64,000 nucleotides of DNA. Source: Kribbella capetownensis (GTDB lineage Bacteria; Actinomycetota; Actinomycetes; Propionibacteriales; Kribbellaceae). The notes under the pieces are model-generated. The model was not told where the DNA came from. It was given only the letters and a program-made list of their open reading frames with translations, and searched no databases. Position numbers and translations under genes: made by a program. This document shows, one piece after another, positions 17,189-25,968 of this stretch (positions are counted from its first letter, which is position 1; each line of letters starts with the position of its first letter). The DNA lies in contig NZ_SJKD01000001.1 of assembly GCF_004331485.1 (NCBI RefSeq), positions 558,001-622,000 on the forward strand. Direction: 5' to 3'.

Positions 17189-17926
17189 ATGGCGACGCGG
17201 CTTGTTCAAATCAACATGAAGGCTCGGGACGATTCCGTGCTGGGCGGTTTCTGGGCGGAGGCACTCGGGTGGGGAGTCTCGAGCGAGGGACCCGGCGTGA
17301 CCAACCTCGAACCCGAGGGCTTCGTCTACCCCGACCCGGTCGCCGTCGTTCTCGACCTCGTCGCCTCCGCGGAACCCAAGACGGTGAAGAATCGCGTGCA
17401 CGTCGACCTCGCCACCACCTCGGCGGCCCATCAGGCGGAGCTGGTGGCGCGCTTGAAGGGTCTCGGCGCAACACTCGCCGACGTGGGCCAGGGCGACGTC
17501 CCGTGGACGGTCATGGCCGACCCGGAGGGTAACGAGTTCTGTGTACTGGACTGGCACGACGCGATCCGAGACACCGGACCGATCGCCACGGTCGTGGTCG
17601 ACTGCGCGGACCCGCGAGCCATGGCTCGCTTCTGGGGCCAGGCCATGGACTGGACTCTGCACAAGGTGACCGATCACAACGCGGTACTGCGCTCCGCCAA
17701 GGGCGTCGGCCCGTACCTGCAGTTCCTCCGCACGCCCGACGTGAAGACCGTGTGGAATCGAGTCCATCTCGACCTCCGCCCATACCCGGGTGACGACCCG
17801 GAGCCCGAGGCGGCCAGACTGCAGACTCTCGGCGCCACGGCCATCGACCTAGGCGACAGCAATGTCACATGGACAGTCCTCGCCGACCCCGAAGGCAACG
17901 AGTTCTGCCTCCTCGCCCCAGCCTGA
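17189..17926 (+). CDS. Two-domain VOC/glyoxalase-like protein
   Basis: 245 residues with two tandem glyoxalase/bleomycin-resistance-like modules (about 1-120 and 125-245). Each ends in the same motif, WTVMADPEGNEFC and WTVLADPEGNEFC, showing internal duplication. Such proteins bind or transform small hydrophobic ligands, often with a metal; the function here is unknown. Start at ATG 17189, divergent from the APH-like gene. Confidence 0.85.
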   Translation: MATRLVQINMKARDDSVLGGFWAEALGWGVSSEGPGVTNLEPEGFVYPDPVAVVLDLVASAEPKTVKNRVHVDLATTSAAHQAELVARLKGLGATLADVGQGDVPWTVMADPEGNEFCVLDWHDAIRDTGPIATVVVDCADPRAMARFWGQAMDWTLHKVTDHNAVLRSAKGVGPYLQFLRTPDVKTVWNRVHLDLRPYPGDDPEPEAARLQTLGATAIDLGDSNVTWTVLADPEGNEFCLLAPA

Positions 17927-18170
17927 CCCCAACCTTTCTTCACCCACCCACCACGGCGACGAGGCTCCGATTCCGCGACCCACCCCAGCCGGCATGCCCG
18001 GGATCAGCTCGGCACGTCCGGATCCACCGCGGAGAGTGTGAAAGCTCGGAACTGCCGATGACAGGAAGTTCGTGGAGCCTCCGGTCTACCCTGTGGCTCA
18101 TGGCTACCGGGGCTGGCTCGACACCCATCGACACCTTCGAGAGCACGCGCCGAGCCATCTCGTCGAGTAC

Positions 18171-18249
18171 CCGGTTGACCCGGTTGACCCGGTTGACCCG
18201 GTTGACCCGGTTGACCCGGTTGACCCGGTTGACCGGTTGACCGGTTGAC
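18171..18249. repeat. 9-bp tandem repeat (VNTR), CCGGTTGAC
   Basis: Seven perfect 9-bp CCGGTTGAC units (18171-18233) followed by two 8-bp units lacking one C (18234-18249). The 9-bp period preserves a reading frame, while the two short units shift it by one net base, so any ORF crossing it changes frame. Confidence 0.95.
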
Positions 18250-18516
18250 AATGATCTGTTGCTGCTGATCCAGTGCGAGATCCATGGACCGGGTCCACGG
18301 CAGCACTGTCTCGACGTACCGCATGCTGCCGTCGTCGGTCTGTCCAGGAGCTCTGATCAGCCTGCTCCGCTCCTTGTGGAGCACGAGGACAATCAAAAGT
18401 CGCTGCCCGCCGGTCGCCGAGCACCATTTCAGAGCCGAGTCGAGAAGCTCCGCCGTGGCCGCGGTGGCCTCAGTGAGCTGCCCGGCTCTGCCGCGATCCT
18501 TGCCTTCGCATGACGG

Positions 18517-18554
18517 CCGCCAGGGTCCTCGCCAGGTGGTGAGGACCCTGGCGG
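18517..18554. terminator. Perfect 14-bp hairpin terminator
   Basis: CCGCCAGGGTCCTC / GAGGACCCTGGCGG with a 10-nt loop. Sits just beyond the YCII gene stop (18560, minus strand); a plus-strand frame also stops at 18513. Confidence 0.8.
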
Positions 18555-18559
18555 TGGGG

Positions 18560-18919
18560 TCAGGTGGCCTTTGGTTGTGGTTTGAAGCGGCGGACCTCGT
18601 GGGGCCAACCGCAGCCTTCTGCGATCTTGCCGGCCCACATGTTGGCCGTCTCGTCATCGGGCACGTCCACCACAGCGAACCCGCCCAGGAACTCCTTGGT
18701 TTCGACGTACGGTCCGTCGGTGATCAACACCTCGCCGCTCGTGGGGTCGGCGCTGTAGATTCGGCCGTCCTCCTCCTCGAGTCCCCCGGCGAAGACGTAC
18801 ACGCCGGCGGCCTTCATCTCGTTCACGACCGCCATGGCGCGCGGCCCGCGCCCACGGAACCACTCCTCAGGGTGGTCACCCACCCACTGCTGGTTGAAGT
18901 AGATGAGGTACTCGGGCAT
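18560..18919 (-). CDS. YCII-related domain protein
   Basis: 119 residues of the YciI/DGPF superfamily: MPEYLIYFNQQW, the conserved ITDGPYVETKEFLGGF (DGPF-like) stretch and DDETANMWAGKIA. Often genetically linked to ECF sigma factors in actinobacteria; function unknown. ATG 18919 has GGAGGA at good spacing. Confidence 0.88.
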   Translation of the reverse strand: MPEYLIYFNQQWVGDHPEEWFRGRGPRAMAVVNEMKAAGVYVFAGGLEEEDGRIYSADPTSGEVLITDGPYVETKEFLGGFAVVDVPDDETANMWAGKIAEGCGWPHEVRRFKPQPKAT

Positions 18920-19056
18920 GTCTGCTCCTCCGGCTCCAGCGGACCCCATGTCCGCCTCCACCAACGCTACGAACGGCCTCCGGTCGATCCGACAACCGAC
19001 ACCAAAAGAATTCGCGGGCGTTGGATCTCCCGGGTCCTGGGCCTACGATCCCGAGG

Positions 19057-19485
19057 GTGGCGCAGTACATTTTCAACCTCGTGCCGGCGGACGCGGCGAA
19101 CGGCCAAGCCGTGCGCGAAGTGGCCGCTAGGTGTCTGCGCCCCGGCATGTGGGGCATCGACGCCGACGAGGCGTACGCCGACGAGCTCGCGCCCGGCGAT
19201 CAGGTCCTCATCTATCTAGGCGCACCCGAGCGCGTGTTCATCGGCCGCGCCGAGCTCGCCTCGGCCGTCCATGATTGGACACCGTCCGAGGCGCAGGGCT
19301 ATCCGGGCGATCCCACTCGCGGAGTGTCGCTGGCTCAGATCGAGGAATGGGACCCGCCCGTACCGATGCAGTCAGTGCTGTCGCGGATCCCGTCCGAGAG
19401 AGCAAGAGCCGACTTCCAAACCGGCGTCGTCCTCATCACACCCAACGAATACGAAACCGCCCTCGCCGTAGCAACCGAACGATAG
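19057..19485 (+). CDS. EVE/PUA-like domain protein
   Basis: 142 residues. AQYIFNLVPAD, GMWGIDADE, GDQVLIYLGAPERVFIGRAEL and the C-terminal FQTGVVLITPNEYE resemble EVE-domain proteins of the PUA superfamily, which read modified bases. GTG start at 19057 with CGAGG close upstream. The assignment is from motif pattern only. Confidence 0.6.
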   Translation: MAQYIFNLVPADAANGQAVREVAARCLRPGMWGIDADEAYADELAPGDQVLIYLGAPERVFIGRAELASAVHDWTPSEAQGYPGDPTRGVSLAQIEEWDPPVPMQSVLSRIPSERARADFQTGVVLITPNEYETALAVATER

Positions 19486-19739
19486 CCGCCAGCACAACCA
19501 CAAGCTTGCCTGCGCAGCAGCTACAGCATCGATGACTTCTCAATCCGACGGGCCCCGCTCCCGGGCGGCCGTGCGGTCCTGACGACGTACGGCTGGAGAC
19601 TCGGTCGTATCAATTGGCACCGCGCGGGTCGAGGTGGACCGATGATTTCCAACAGTCGTTCGGCTCTGACCGCCAGGAGTTGTATCTCGCGATCGATGTC
19701 CTTGCCGTCGAGAATGAACTCGAGCGAATCCTCATCGGT

Positions 19740-20210
19740 CTAGTAGCTGCGGATCACCTGTTCAAGTTCGTCGGCCGATGCATTCTCCATGTGGAGACGT
19801 CCGGCGAGAGCGACGATATCGGCAGCGTCTTTGCGGCGCTGGGCGACCAGCTTGGTGGCCAGCAGGAACTCGTCGGTGGCGTAGGTGATGTGTAGACCTG
19901 GCCCGTCGCCGCCTTGCAATGCGCCTTCCGGCAGCGGTGGCATCCAGGAAGTGGCTCGGGTGTTCAGCCAGTCCTCGGGGAGCTTGCGTTGGCTTGCCAT
20001 CTCGCGTGCTTCGTCGACCACGACCTCGTCCCGCGTGATGGCGTCGATGTCCTCCGTACGCCGGGGGTCGTCGTTCGAGGTGACGGCAATCGCAGCGCCT
20101 CCGACGACGAAGACCGATGCAGGCGTGCCACGCGTCTTCAATCGCTTGTCGAGCTCAGAGAGGAGATCGACGATTTCGCCGGCCGTGAATTCGTGGCGTG
20201 AGCCGGTCAT
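19740..20210 (-). CDS. DUF6036-like nucleotidyltransferase (toxin-like), C-terminus cut by TAG
   Basis: 156 residues. Nucleotidyltransferase-like: VFVVGGAAIAVTS, RRTEDIDAITRDE (the DxD-like acidic pair) and TDEFLLATKLVAQRRKDAADIVAL. The ATG overlaps the stop of the HTH gene by 4 bp, the layout of HTH-antitoxin/nucleotidyltransferase-toxin pairs. The frame ends at TAG (19740-19742), but the same frame continues as TDEDSLEFILDG, KDIDREIQLLAVRAERLLE, which looks like protein, so the stop may be a recent nonsense change. Confidence 0.7.
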   Translation of the reverse strand: MTGSRHEFTAGEIVDLLSELDKRLKTRGTPASVFVVGGAAIAVTSNDDPRRTEDIDAITRDEVVVDEAREMASQRKLPEDWLNTRATSWMPPLPEGALQGGDGPGLHITYATDEFLLATKLVAQRRKDAADIVALAGRLHMENASADELEQVIRSY

Positions 20211-20788
20211 GCAGTCACCAAGTCACGAGCAGGAACAAAGATGTTGGCCCGGGCCAAGTAGTCCGGAGTTTGCTCGATGATCTCGTCCGGCTCCAGGAAC
20301 GGATGCTCGGGGACCCATGGATCCGAGAGGGCCTCGACCTTGCTCCATTCGGGTGGCTCTTCGCCTGCTGCCTCGAATTCGTGTGCAGTCAGGATGGCGA
20401 GCAGCGTATCGAAGCCCGCCTGGCCAGTCGGGCCCGGCGCTGCCTCCCAAGCTGCTTCCGAACCATCGTGACGGCCTAGCAGCAAGCGCAGGTGGTCGCG
20501 GCCCTGGAGCAGCATCCGCCACGCCCGATCCTCATCGCTCGCCTCGCGAATAGCCGTCGCTGTAGCCGGGGCGGTCATGATCCGATACTCACGCGCCCTC
20601 TGTAGGGCATGAGCAATCCGCCCGGCCCGCAGGACGAACTGCGCCGTCGGTTTGGTTTTGCCAGATCGGTAGGTGGAGAGGCGGGGAGCAGAAGTACGGA
20701 GGGCAGTGGCGAACGCAGCCTGAGACAGCCCGCTCTCGGCGAGTGCGTGGTTCAGCAGTTCGATAACCGCCTGGCTGTCCTTGCCCAT
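20207..20788 (-). CDS. XRE-type HTH protein (antitoxin-like)
   Basis: 193 residues. N-terminal Cro/C1-type HTH (ALAESGLSQAAFATALRTSAPRLSTYRSGK, about 12-43), then a helical domain. Overlaps the nucleotidyltransferase gene by 4 bp (ATGA). A perfect AT-rich palindrome lies 20 bp upstream, consistent with autorepression. Likely the antitoxin or regulator of the pair. AGGGG precedes the ATG. Confidence 0.8.
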   Translation of the reverse strand: MGKDSQAVIELLNHALAESGLSQAAFATALRTSAPRLSTYRSGKTKPTAQFVLRAGRIAHALQRAREYRIMTAPATATAIREASDEDRAWRMLLQGRDHLRLLLGRHDGSEAAWEAAPGPTGQAGFDTLLAILTAHEFEAAGEEPPEWSKVEALSDPWVPEHPFLEPDEIIEQTPDYLARANIFVPARDLVTA

Positions 20789-20807
20789 CGTGGCACCCCT
20801 TCATCCC

Positions 20808-20823
20808 TTATCTAATCAGATAA
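20808..20823 (-). promoter_or_regulatory. Operator palindrome of the HTH/nucleotidyltransferase pair
   Basis: TTATCT-AATC-AGATAA, perfect 6-bp arms, overlapping the likely -10 region just upstream of the HTH start codon. Confidence 0.6.
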
Positions 20824-20933
20824 TAGTCCGGTTGTCTCACGAAGCCAACGCCAAGACCTTCCGGTCGCCATCGGCTCCGTGCACGCGGATACCTGGTTGC
20901 CTGGTTGCGGGGGCTCGCGCAGACTCCGGTCGC

Positions 20934-21692
20934 GTGGATGATGGTGGGCTTGAGGGGTTGTTGAGGAACGAGCGGTATCCGCGGTCTGCTGGGTACTCGG
21001 CTCGGTGGATGGTTGATGGGGCGATGGGGCCGAACCCTGTGTGGCAGGCGGAGGCATTGACCGATCTGATGCCGCTCGAGCCCGGCATGCGGGTGCTCGA
21101 CATGGGATGTGGCACCGCTCTGAGTTCGATCTTCCTGGCCAAGGAGTTCGGCGTTGAGGTGTGGGCGACTGACCTGTGGGTCAAGCCCGACGAGAACCTG
21201 CGGCGCGTGACCGAGGCGCATGTGGAAGATCGGGCTCACCCGATCTCTGCCGAGGCCCATGCGCTGCCGTTCGCCGAGGACTTCTTCGACGCGCTCGTCA
21301 GCATCGGCGCCTACCACTACTTCGGCACCGACGACCTCTATCTCGGCTACTACTCACGCTTCGTGAAACGCGGCGGCCGGCTCGGGATCGTTCAGCCCGG
21401 TCTCGCCGAGGACTACGAAACTCTGCCGCCACCACACCTTGCGCCGTACTGGAAATGGGACTTCTGCGCCTGGCACAGCCCCGCCTGGTGACGCCGGCAC
21501 TGGGAGAAGACCGGCCTGGTCACCGTCGAGGTCGCTGACCGGCTGCCCAACGGGTGGCGAGACTGGTTGCAATGGAACGAAGGCTGCGACCACGACAGCG
21601 GTACGCCGGGACAGGAAGAAGCGCAGATGCTTCACACCGACGCCGGCCGCACCCTCGGCCTCTCCCGAGTCATAGCCCGCCGCAACAACTAG
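20934..21692 (+). pseudogene. SAM-dependent methyltransferase interrupted by TGA
   Basis: Class I methyltransferase: RVLDMGCGTALSS (SAM motif I), EVWATDLWV, AHALPFAEDFFDALVSIGAYHYF and GGRLGIVQPGL. The frame stops at TGA 21489-21491 in SPAW-stop-RRHWEKTG, then stays in frame for 66 codons (VTVEVADRLPNGWRDWLQW...) to TAG at 21692. Relatives carry a second Trp at the stop (TGG to TGA). Truncated product would lack the last quarter. Start chosen at GTG 20934. Confidence 0.8.
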
Positions 21693-21848
21693 CCACTGCG
21701 CGGCTCTAGGCGGAGGGTCATGCCGAATACTGGGGACCGACTGCGGCGTACGTCGAACAACAGCACGACATATGGGTTACAGGCCTGGCTACGGAGTACC
21801 CCGGCTTCTAAGGCTTACGACCAGAGCGCGGAGTTCGAGGAAGAAAGC

Positions 21849-22736
21849 ATGGAGATCACACAGGTTCGTCTTCCGGACGATGCCGACGAGGTCATCGATT
21901 TCGTGGTGAAGCGGACCCCGAAGCGGGACCGGGTGATCCTTCGCTCGGAGCTGGACGGGCAGACCGCGCAGAGCCTCCGCGTCCTGGCGGTTCGAGAGCC
22001 CGACGGCACGCTGGCCGGCGTGGCCGCGGCCCGGACCTCCGCCAACCTGCCGGCGGGTGCGCTCCTGGTCATCGTGAGCACGCGGGCCGACTGCGGTAGG
22101 CGGGGCCTTGGCTCGCGTTTGCTCGCGGCCGCGCTGGCGGGCCCCGGCGACGACGTGACCCGTGTGGTGGGGTGCGTTCTCGACGGCGACCAGGCATCCA
22201 CGGAGGTGGCTCTGCATTGGGGATTCGAGCTCGAACAGACGTCGATCACGAGTTCATGCACTCTTGCGGAAGCGCCTCCCGCCGAACCGCCCGGAGGTGT
22301 CACCGTCGAGGTGTGCGACGACCTGGTGTTCGACGACGAGGAGGCCGTGGAGGCGATGCTTCGAGCCAGTCAGACGAACCCCGAGTTCGACCTCGGGCTG
22401 GTGCTCACGTTGCCGGGCCTGCGTGAGACCGCGGCGCCCGGACAGCGACCAGTGGCCGTGCTCACCCGCTTCCATGGGCGACCCGCCGCGATCTCCTTCG
22501 CCCTCGCTGACGCCGACCAGATGCACCTGATCTACACCGGAGTCGATCCGAGCCTGCGGGGACGAGCGCTGGGCCGCTCGACCAAGGAGTCCCTGCACAC
22601 CCACGCGTACGACCTGGGCATCCGGACGGCACTCACCGAGAACGAAGAGGGCAACGCGGGCATCCGCCACGTCAATGACCAGCTCGGCTATACCCCGCAC
22701 AGTGCGTGGCGTTGGATGATGCGGCCACTTCATTGA
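21849..22736 (+). CDS. GNAT acetyltransferase, two tandem domains
   Basis: 295 residues. The first GNAT half has VIVSTRADCGRRGLGSRLLAAAL (Arg/Gln-x-x-Gly-x-Gly/Ala CoA loop) at about 78-100; the second has IYTGVDPSLRGRALGRSTKESL at about 230-250. The duplicated architecture resembles mycothiol-synthase-like or other tandem GNAT proteins; acceptor unknown. Start at ATG 21849 with GAGGAAG upstream. Confidence 0.85.
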   Translation: MEITQVRLPDDADEVIDFVVKRTPKRDRVILRSELDGQTAQSLRVLAVREPDGTLAGVAAARTSANLPAGALLVIVSTRADCGRRGLGSRLLAAALAGPGDDVTRVVGCVLDGDQASTEVALHWGFELEQTSITSSCTLAEAPPAEPPGGVTVEVCDDLVFDDEEAVEAMLRASQTNPEFDLGLVLTLPGLRETAAPGQRPVAVLTRFHGRPAAISFALADADQMHLIYTGVDPSLRGRALGRSTKESLHTHAYDLGIRTALTENEEGNAGIRHVNDQLGYTPHSAWRWMMRPLH

Positions 22737-22819
22737 CGTCACGGCGTGCTCTACTGGCGGCGGCGTCGCTGATGTCGTTGACTGTTGCCCCAGGCGATGG
22801 CGATTCAGGAAGGTAGGAC

Positions 22820-23554
22820 ATGAGAGCTCTCCTCACTTCGAGCGGGGTCAAGAACGACAGCATCCGCGAGGCGCTGGTTGACCTGCTGGGCAAACCGATC
22901 GCCGAATCCAACGCTCTGTTCATCCCCACCGGTCTCCACCCGTTTCCTGGCGGGCCTGGCATGGCGTGGGAAACGATCTGCGGCAAGCGTTCGTCGTTGT
23001 TGTGTGGTCTGGGCTGGAAGTCGTTGGGAATCCTGGAGCTGTCGGTGCTGCCGAGCATCGAAACGGACACTTGGATGCCCACGGTCCGGGACGCCGACGC
23101 ACTGCTGTTCGGGGGCGGCGACCCGCTGTTTCTCGCCAACTGGATGCGGCGCTCCGGCCTGACCGATCTCCTGCCGACGCTGCGCTCCGAGGCGGTCTAC
23201 GTGGGTGTGAGCGCCGGGAGCATCGCCGCTACCTCCACCTTCGTCGAGACGTTCGTCGATCCGCCCCGCTCGAGTGACGGACCGCTGAAGACAGAGAACG
23301 TCGTCTTCGCCACGCCCGAGGGTGACCTCGACAGAATCCTGGTCACGGGACAGGGAGCGGGACTCGTCGACTTCGGGGTGATTCCACACTTCGAGCACCC
23401 GTGGCACCTCGACGCATCCGTCGCCAACGCTGAGAAGTGGGCGGCACGGATCCCTGCGCCGACGTACGCGATCGACGACGACACCGCGATCAAGGTGGTC
23501 GACGGCGCCGTCGACATCATCTCCGAGGGCCACTGGAAACTGTTCCAGCTCTGA
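22820..23554 (+). CDS. Peptidase E-like protein (S51)
   Basis: 244 residues. FGGGDPLFL and nucleophile in GVSAGSIAA (S51 elbow) with a downstream HFEHPWH. Dipeptidase E relatives cleave Asp-X dipeptides; family members also include cyanophycinase-like enzymes. AGGTAGGAC precedes the ATG. Confidence 0.85.
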   Translation: MRALLTSSGVKNDSIREALVDLLGKPIAESNALFIPTGLHPFPGGPGMAWETICGKRSSLLCGLGWKSLGILELSVLPSIETDTWMPTVRDADALLFGGGDPLFLANWMRRSGLTDLLPTLRSEAVYVGVSAGSIAATSTFVETFVDPPRSSDGPLKTENVVFATPEGDLDRILVTGQGAGLVDFGVIPHFEHPWHLDASVANAEKWAARIPAPTYAIDDDTAIKVVDGAVDIISEGHWKLFQL

Positions 23555-23624
23555 CGAACCGAGGAGCTACGACCGCCCCGCTCCACCGACCAGCCAGCCG
23601 AGTAGCGGCCTGTGCGGCGGCCAG

Positions 23625-23733
23625 CTAAGCCTGAAGCGTCTGGCCGTTCGAGCGGCCTTGCTGGATCTGTTGGAGTGACCAAGGGCTGTCGGGGTAGTCG
23701 GCGAATGCGTATCTGCCGTCGGCCAGGAGACGT
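23625..23733 (-). other. Possible coding remnant
   Basis: The minus strand reads LLADGRYAFADYPDSPWSLQ and QIQQGRSNGQTLQA then TAG, a plausible protein C-terminus, but a TGA lies directly upstream in frame. Probably the end of a decayed gene; family not recognised. Confidence 0.25.
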
Positions 23734-23791
23734 CAGCTGAGACAATTCCATGGTGGGGAATACCTGCACCGACCTCATGCTCGGCAGTGTT

Positions 23792-24752
23792 TCAGAGCTT
23801 GGCCTGTTGCCAGCTACGGCCGGCGATGTTGGGTGGGTGGGTCAACGAGGGCTGGATTGCGTGCCAGGTTGCGTTCCAGGTTTGTGGGCGCTGCTCGAGG
23901 GTGTGGCAGACAGCGCGTGCCAGCTCCGCCGGAGTGTGGTCCGTCCATGGGAAGTTGATGAAGACCTGATAGCTGTTGTCGAGTTGGAGTGCTACCCGGA
24001 ACACGGCCGAGTTCCGGTAATCGTTGGCGGTCCAACTCGGCTTCAAGCCGTGGGCGAGAAGTGCCTGCCGGTCGAGATCGCGCAGGATGAGTCGTCCCGC
24101 GGTCCGGTCGGGCGGTTCCCAGTCGTAGTTGGTCGCCAGGCGATCGACTTCGCTGTCGTATTCCGCCGCGGCGAAGGTGACTCCGCGATTGATGGGGGCT
24201 TCGTAGAGCCAGTCCCAGTGGACCAGATCGCCATCTCTCACGATCGTGACGTCGGTCGAACCGCAGCCGTACACGCCGCAGTCGCAGCGCGCGATCGGGA
24301 TCGTATGGGCCTCGGAGGTGGCGACGAGACGATTGTCAGGGACGAAGACGTCGTACGGGTCCATGCCGAGCCCGGCCCCGACCGCCGTCATCTCGACATC
24401 GTTGACGTAGACAAGCACCTGGAATCCGCTGCCGGACTCATCGGGTACGTCGGCCACCTCGAACCGGATCGCATCCACTCCAGGACGACGTACGGTCCCA
24501 CCTCCGGCAGCGACGGCCTGGCCCGACCGGAGGGTTCCCGGCAGGGGAATCCCGAGCTCGTCGAATGTGGTGTCGACCAGCGTCTGGAGATCACCCAGGC
24601 GGTCTTGCGGCGAGGCTCCCGCGAGTTCGCGCAGCGCAGGCGAGTCGAGTCCATCCGCGAGAACGGCACATGCGATATCGATCAGATCGTCTGTGCCGAA
24701 GCGGGTCGAACAGCCGCTGCTCCGGGACTACCCGGCCCTGGTGGTCGCTCAC
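23792..24752 (-). pseudogene. Unknown conserved protein with a probable frameshift
   Basis: The intact part, from GTG 24478, is 228 residues with ARCDCGVYGCGSTDVTI, VHWDWLYEAP and NFPWTDHTPAELA. Protein-like sequence continues upstream in the same frame (RFGTDDLIDIACAVLADGL, ELAGASPQDRLGDLQTLVD) to TAG without any start codon. Reading back across the GGG run at 24703-24705 with one base fewer joins it to VSDHQGRVVPEQRLFD starting at GTG 24752. So the gene is either broken by a +1 change or the sequence has an error there. Function unknown. Confidence 0.65.
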
Positions 24753-24825
24753 GACAGCATCATCCGGCAACACCCGTCCCGATAGAACCGATTTCATCAA
24801 GCAGTTGGGTGGCGGCGCCCGGCGA

Positions 24826-25485
24826 CTAAGTGGCTTTGCGGGCGATGACGAAGCCGTGGGCGGGGGTCTTCGGGGATTCGGGTTCCCGGATTGTGGTGGT
24901 CCAGAGGGTGAAGCCGGCGTCTTGCAGGAGAACGGCCAGGTCGGTTGGTTGTTGGCGGTACCAGGTGATGGAGATGGGGGTGCCGAAGAGTTCGGACCGG
25001 TGCCTGTGTTCGGTGCCGATCTGGAAGGCGAGCATGAGTACGCCGCCTGGCGCGAGGACTCGGTGGAACTCGGCGAAGAGCTGTGGGCGCTGGTCCCACG
25101 GGATGTGGATGATCGAGTAGTAGGCGAGCAGTCCGCCGAGGGCGGCGTCCGGCAGATCCATCGCCAGCATCGAACCCTCCTCGAACCGGAGGTGCGGGTG
25201 GGTACGGCGGGCCAACGCCAGCATCCCCGGCGACAAGTCGATGCCGAACGCATCCAGCCCCAAGTCCGACAGCAGGATCGTCACTCGGCCCGGTCCGCAG
25301 CCGACGTCGGCGACCAGATCGTTGCCTCCGGCCCGTACCAGTTCTGCGAAGGTGGCGAACAGCGCACGGTCGAGAGGTCTGTCATCCAGACTCGATGCCA
25401 CGATGTCGGCGTGCTCGGAAGCAAGAGCGTCGTATGAGTCCCGCAGGGCGGCAGCAAACGAAGCATCCATCACAACCCGGGACAC
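24826..25485 (-). CDS. SAM-dependent methyltransferase
   Basis: 219 residues. LVADVGCGPGRVTILLSDLG (motif I), FGIDLSPGMLALAR, and YYSIIHIPWDQRPQLFAEFHRVLAPGG (motifs IV-VI) of a class I small-molecule methyltransferase. GTG start at 25485; an ATG at 25470 is a credible alternative. Substrate unknown. Confidence 0.85.
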   Translation of the reverse strand: MSRVVMDASFAAALRDSYDALASEHADIVASSLDDRPLDRALFATFAELVRAGGNDLVADVGCGPGRVTILLSDLGLDAFGIDLSPGMLALARRTHPHLRFEEGSMLAMDLPDAALGGLLAYYSIIHIPWDQRPQLFAEFHRVLAPGGVLMLAFQIGTEHRHRSELFGTPISITWYRQQPTDLAVLLQDAGFTLWTTTIREPESPKTPAHGFVIARKAT

Positions 25486-25506
25486 TAATCGGCACCACCG
25501 ACAAAC

Positions 25507-25586
25507 GGGATCCGCGCGAGGCGGCGGATCGCTGCCTGGCCGTCAGGGGATCCGGGCGAGGCGGCGGATGGCGGACAGGCCGTCGG
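25507..25586. repeat. 40-bp tandem duplication at a gene end
   Basis: Two 40-bp units (25507-25546, 25547-25586) sharing GGGATCCG.GCGAGGCGGCGGAT and GGCCGTC, with a further partial copy starting at 25587. It spans the C-terminal codons and stop of the DUF1232 gene, so the LARIP-coding end is repeated beyond the stop. Confidence 0.8.
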
Positions 25587-25950
25587 GGGATCCGGGCCAA
25601 TGACGGTCGAGGGCCTCGCTGCCTGCTCGACGCGCGACCGAGCGCAGCGCGAACGCCACGATCACCGCATCGTCGGCGTACCCGATCACCGGGATGAAGT
25701 CGGGCACCAGGTCAAAAGGCATGGCAAGGTACGCAAGCAGGAGCCAGAGCCGGACCCGCACCCCACGCGGCAGCGTCGGATCAGCGGCAAGCCGACGCAG
25801 GAGCCGGACCAGATCGGGCAGCAACAGCAGAGCATCACGGACGCGCAGTTCGTCCGGCCGGCCGATCCACAGCGCGACGATCAGCGCGAGCCAGAGCAGC
25901 AGCACGCCACCAACAACGCCCGCCACCACAGACCACCACGCCGCCGACAC
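25543..25950 (-). CDS. DUF1232 (YkvA-like) membrane protein
   Basis: 135 residues. One N-terminal membrane helix (about 7-29), then the family core YLAMPFDLVPDFIPVIGYADDAVIV at about 76-100. Function unknown; family members are small membrane-associated proteins. The last codons lie in a 40-bp tandem duplication. Confidence 0.85.
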   Translation of the reverse strand: MSAAWWSVVAGVVGGVLLLWLALIVALWIGRPDELRVRDALLLLPDLVRLLRRLAADPTLPRGVRVRLWLLLAYLAMPFDLVPDFIPVIGYADDAVIVAFALRSVARRAGSEALDRHWPGSPDGLSAIRRLARIP

Positions 25951-25968
25951 GCGACCATTCTGCCGAAC

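Noticed and set aside
18171..18249. CRISPR-like repeat array
   Set aside because: The repeats are 8-9 bp without spacers and no cas genes are near, so it is a VNTR.
18004..18657. Collagen-like Gly-Gln-Pro repeats on the minus strand
   Set aside because: GQP arises only because the 9-bp VNTR is read in one particular frame; no start codon or signal peptide supports a collagen-like protein.
21489..21491. TGA as selenocysteine in the methyltransferase
   Set aside because: The position aligns with a Trp pair (TGG), no Sec-insertion hairpin or sel genes were seen; nonsense is simpler.
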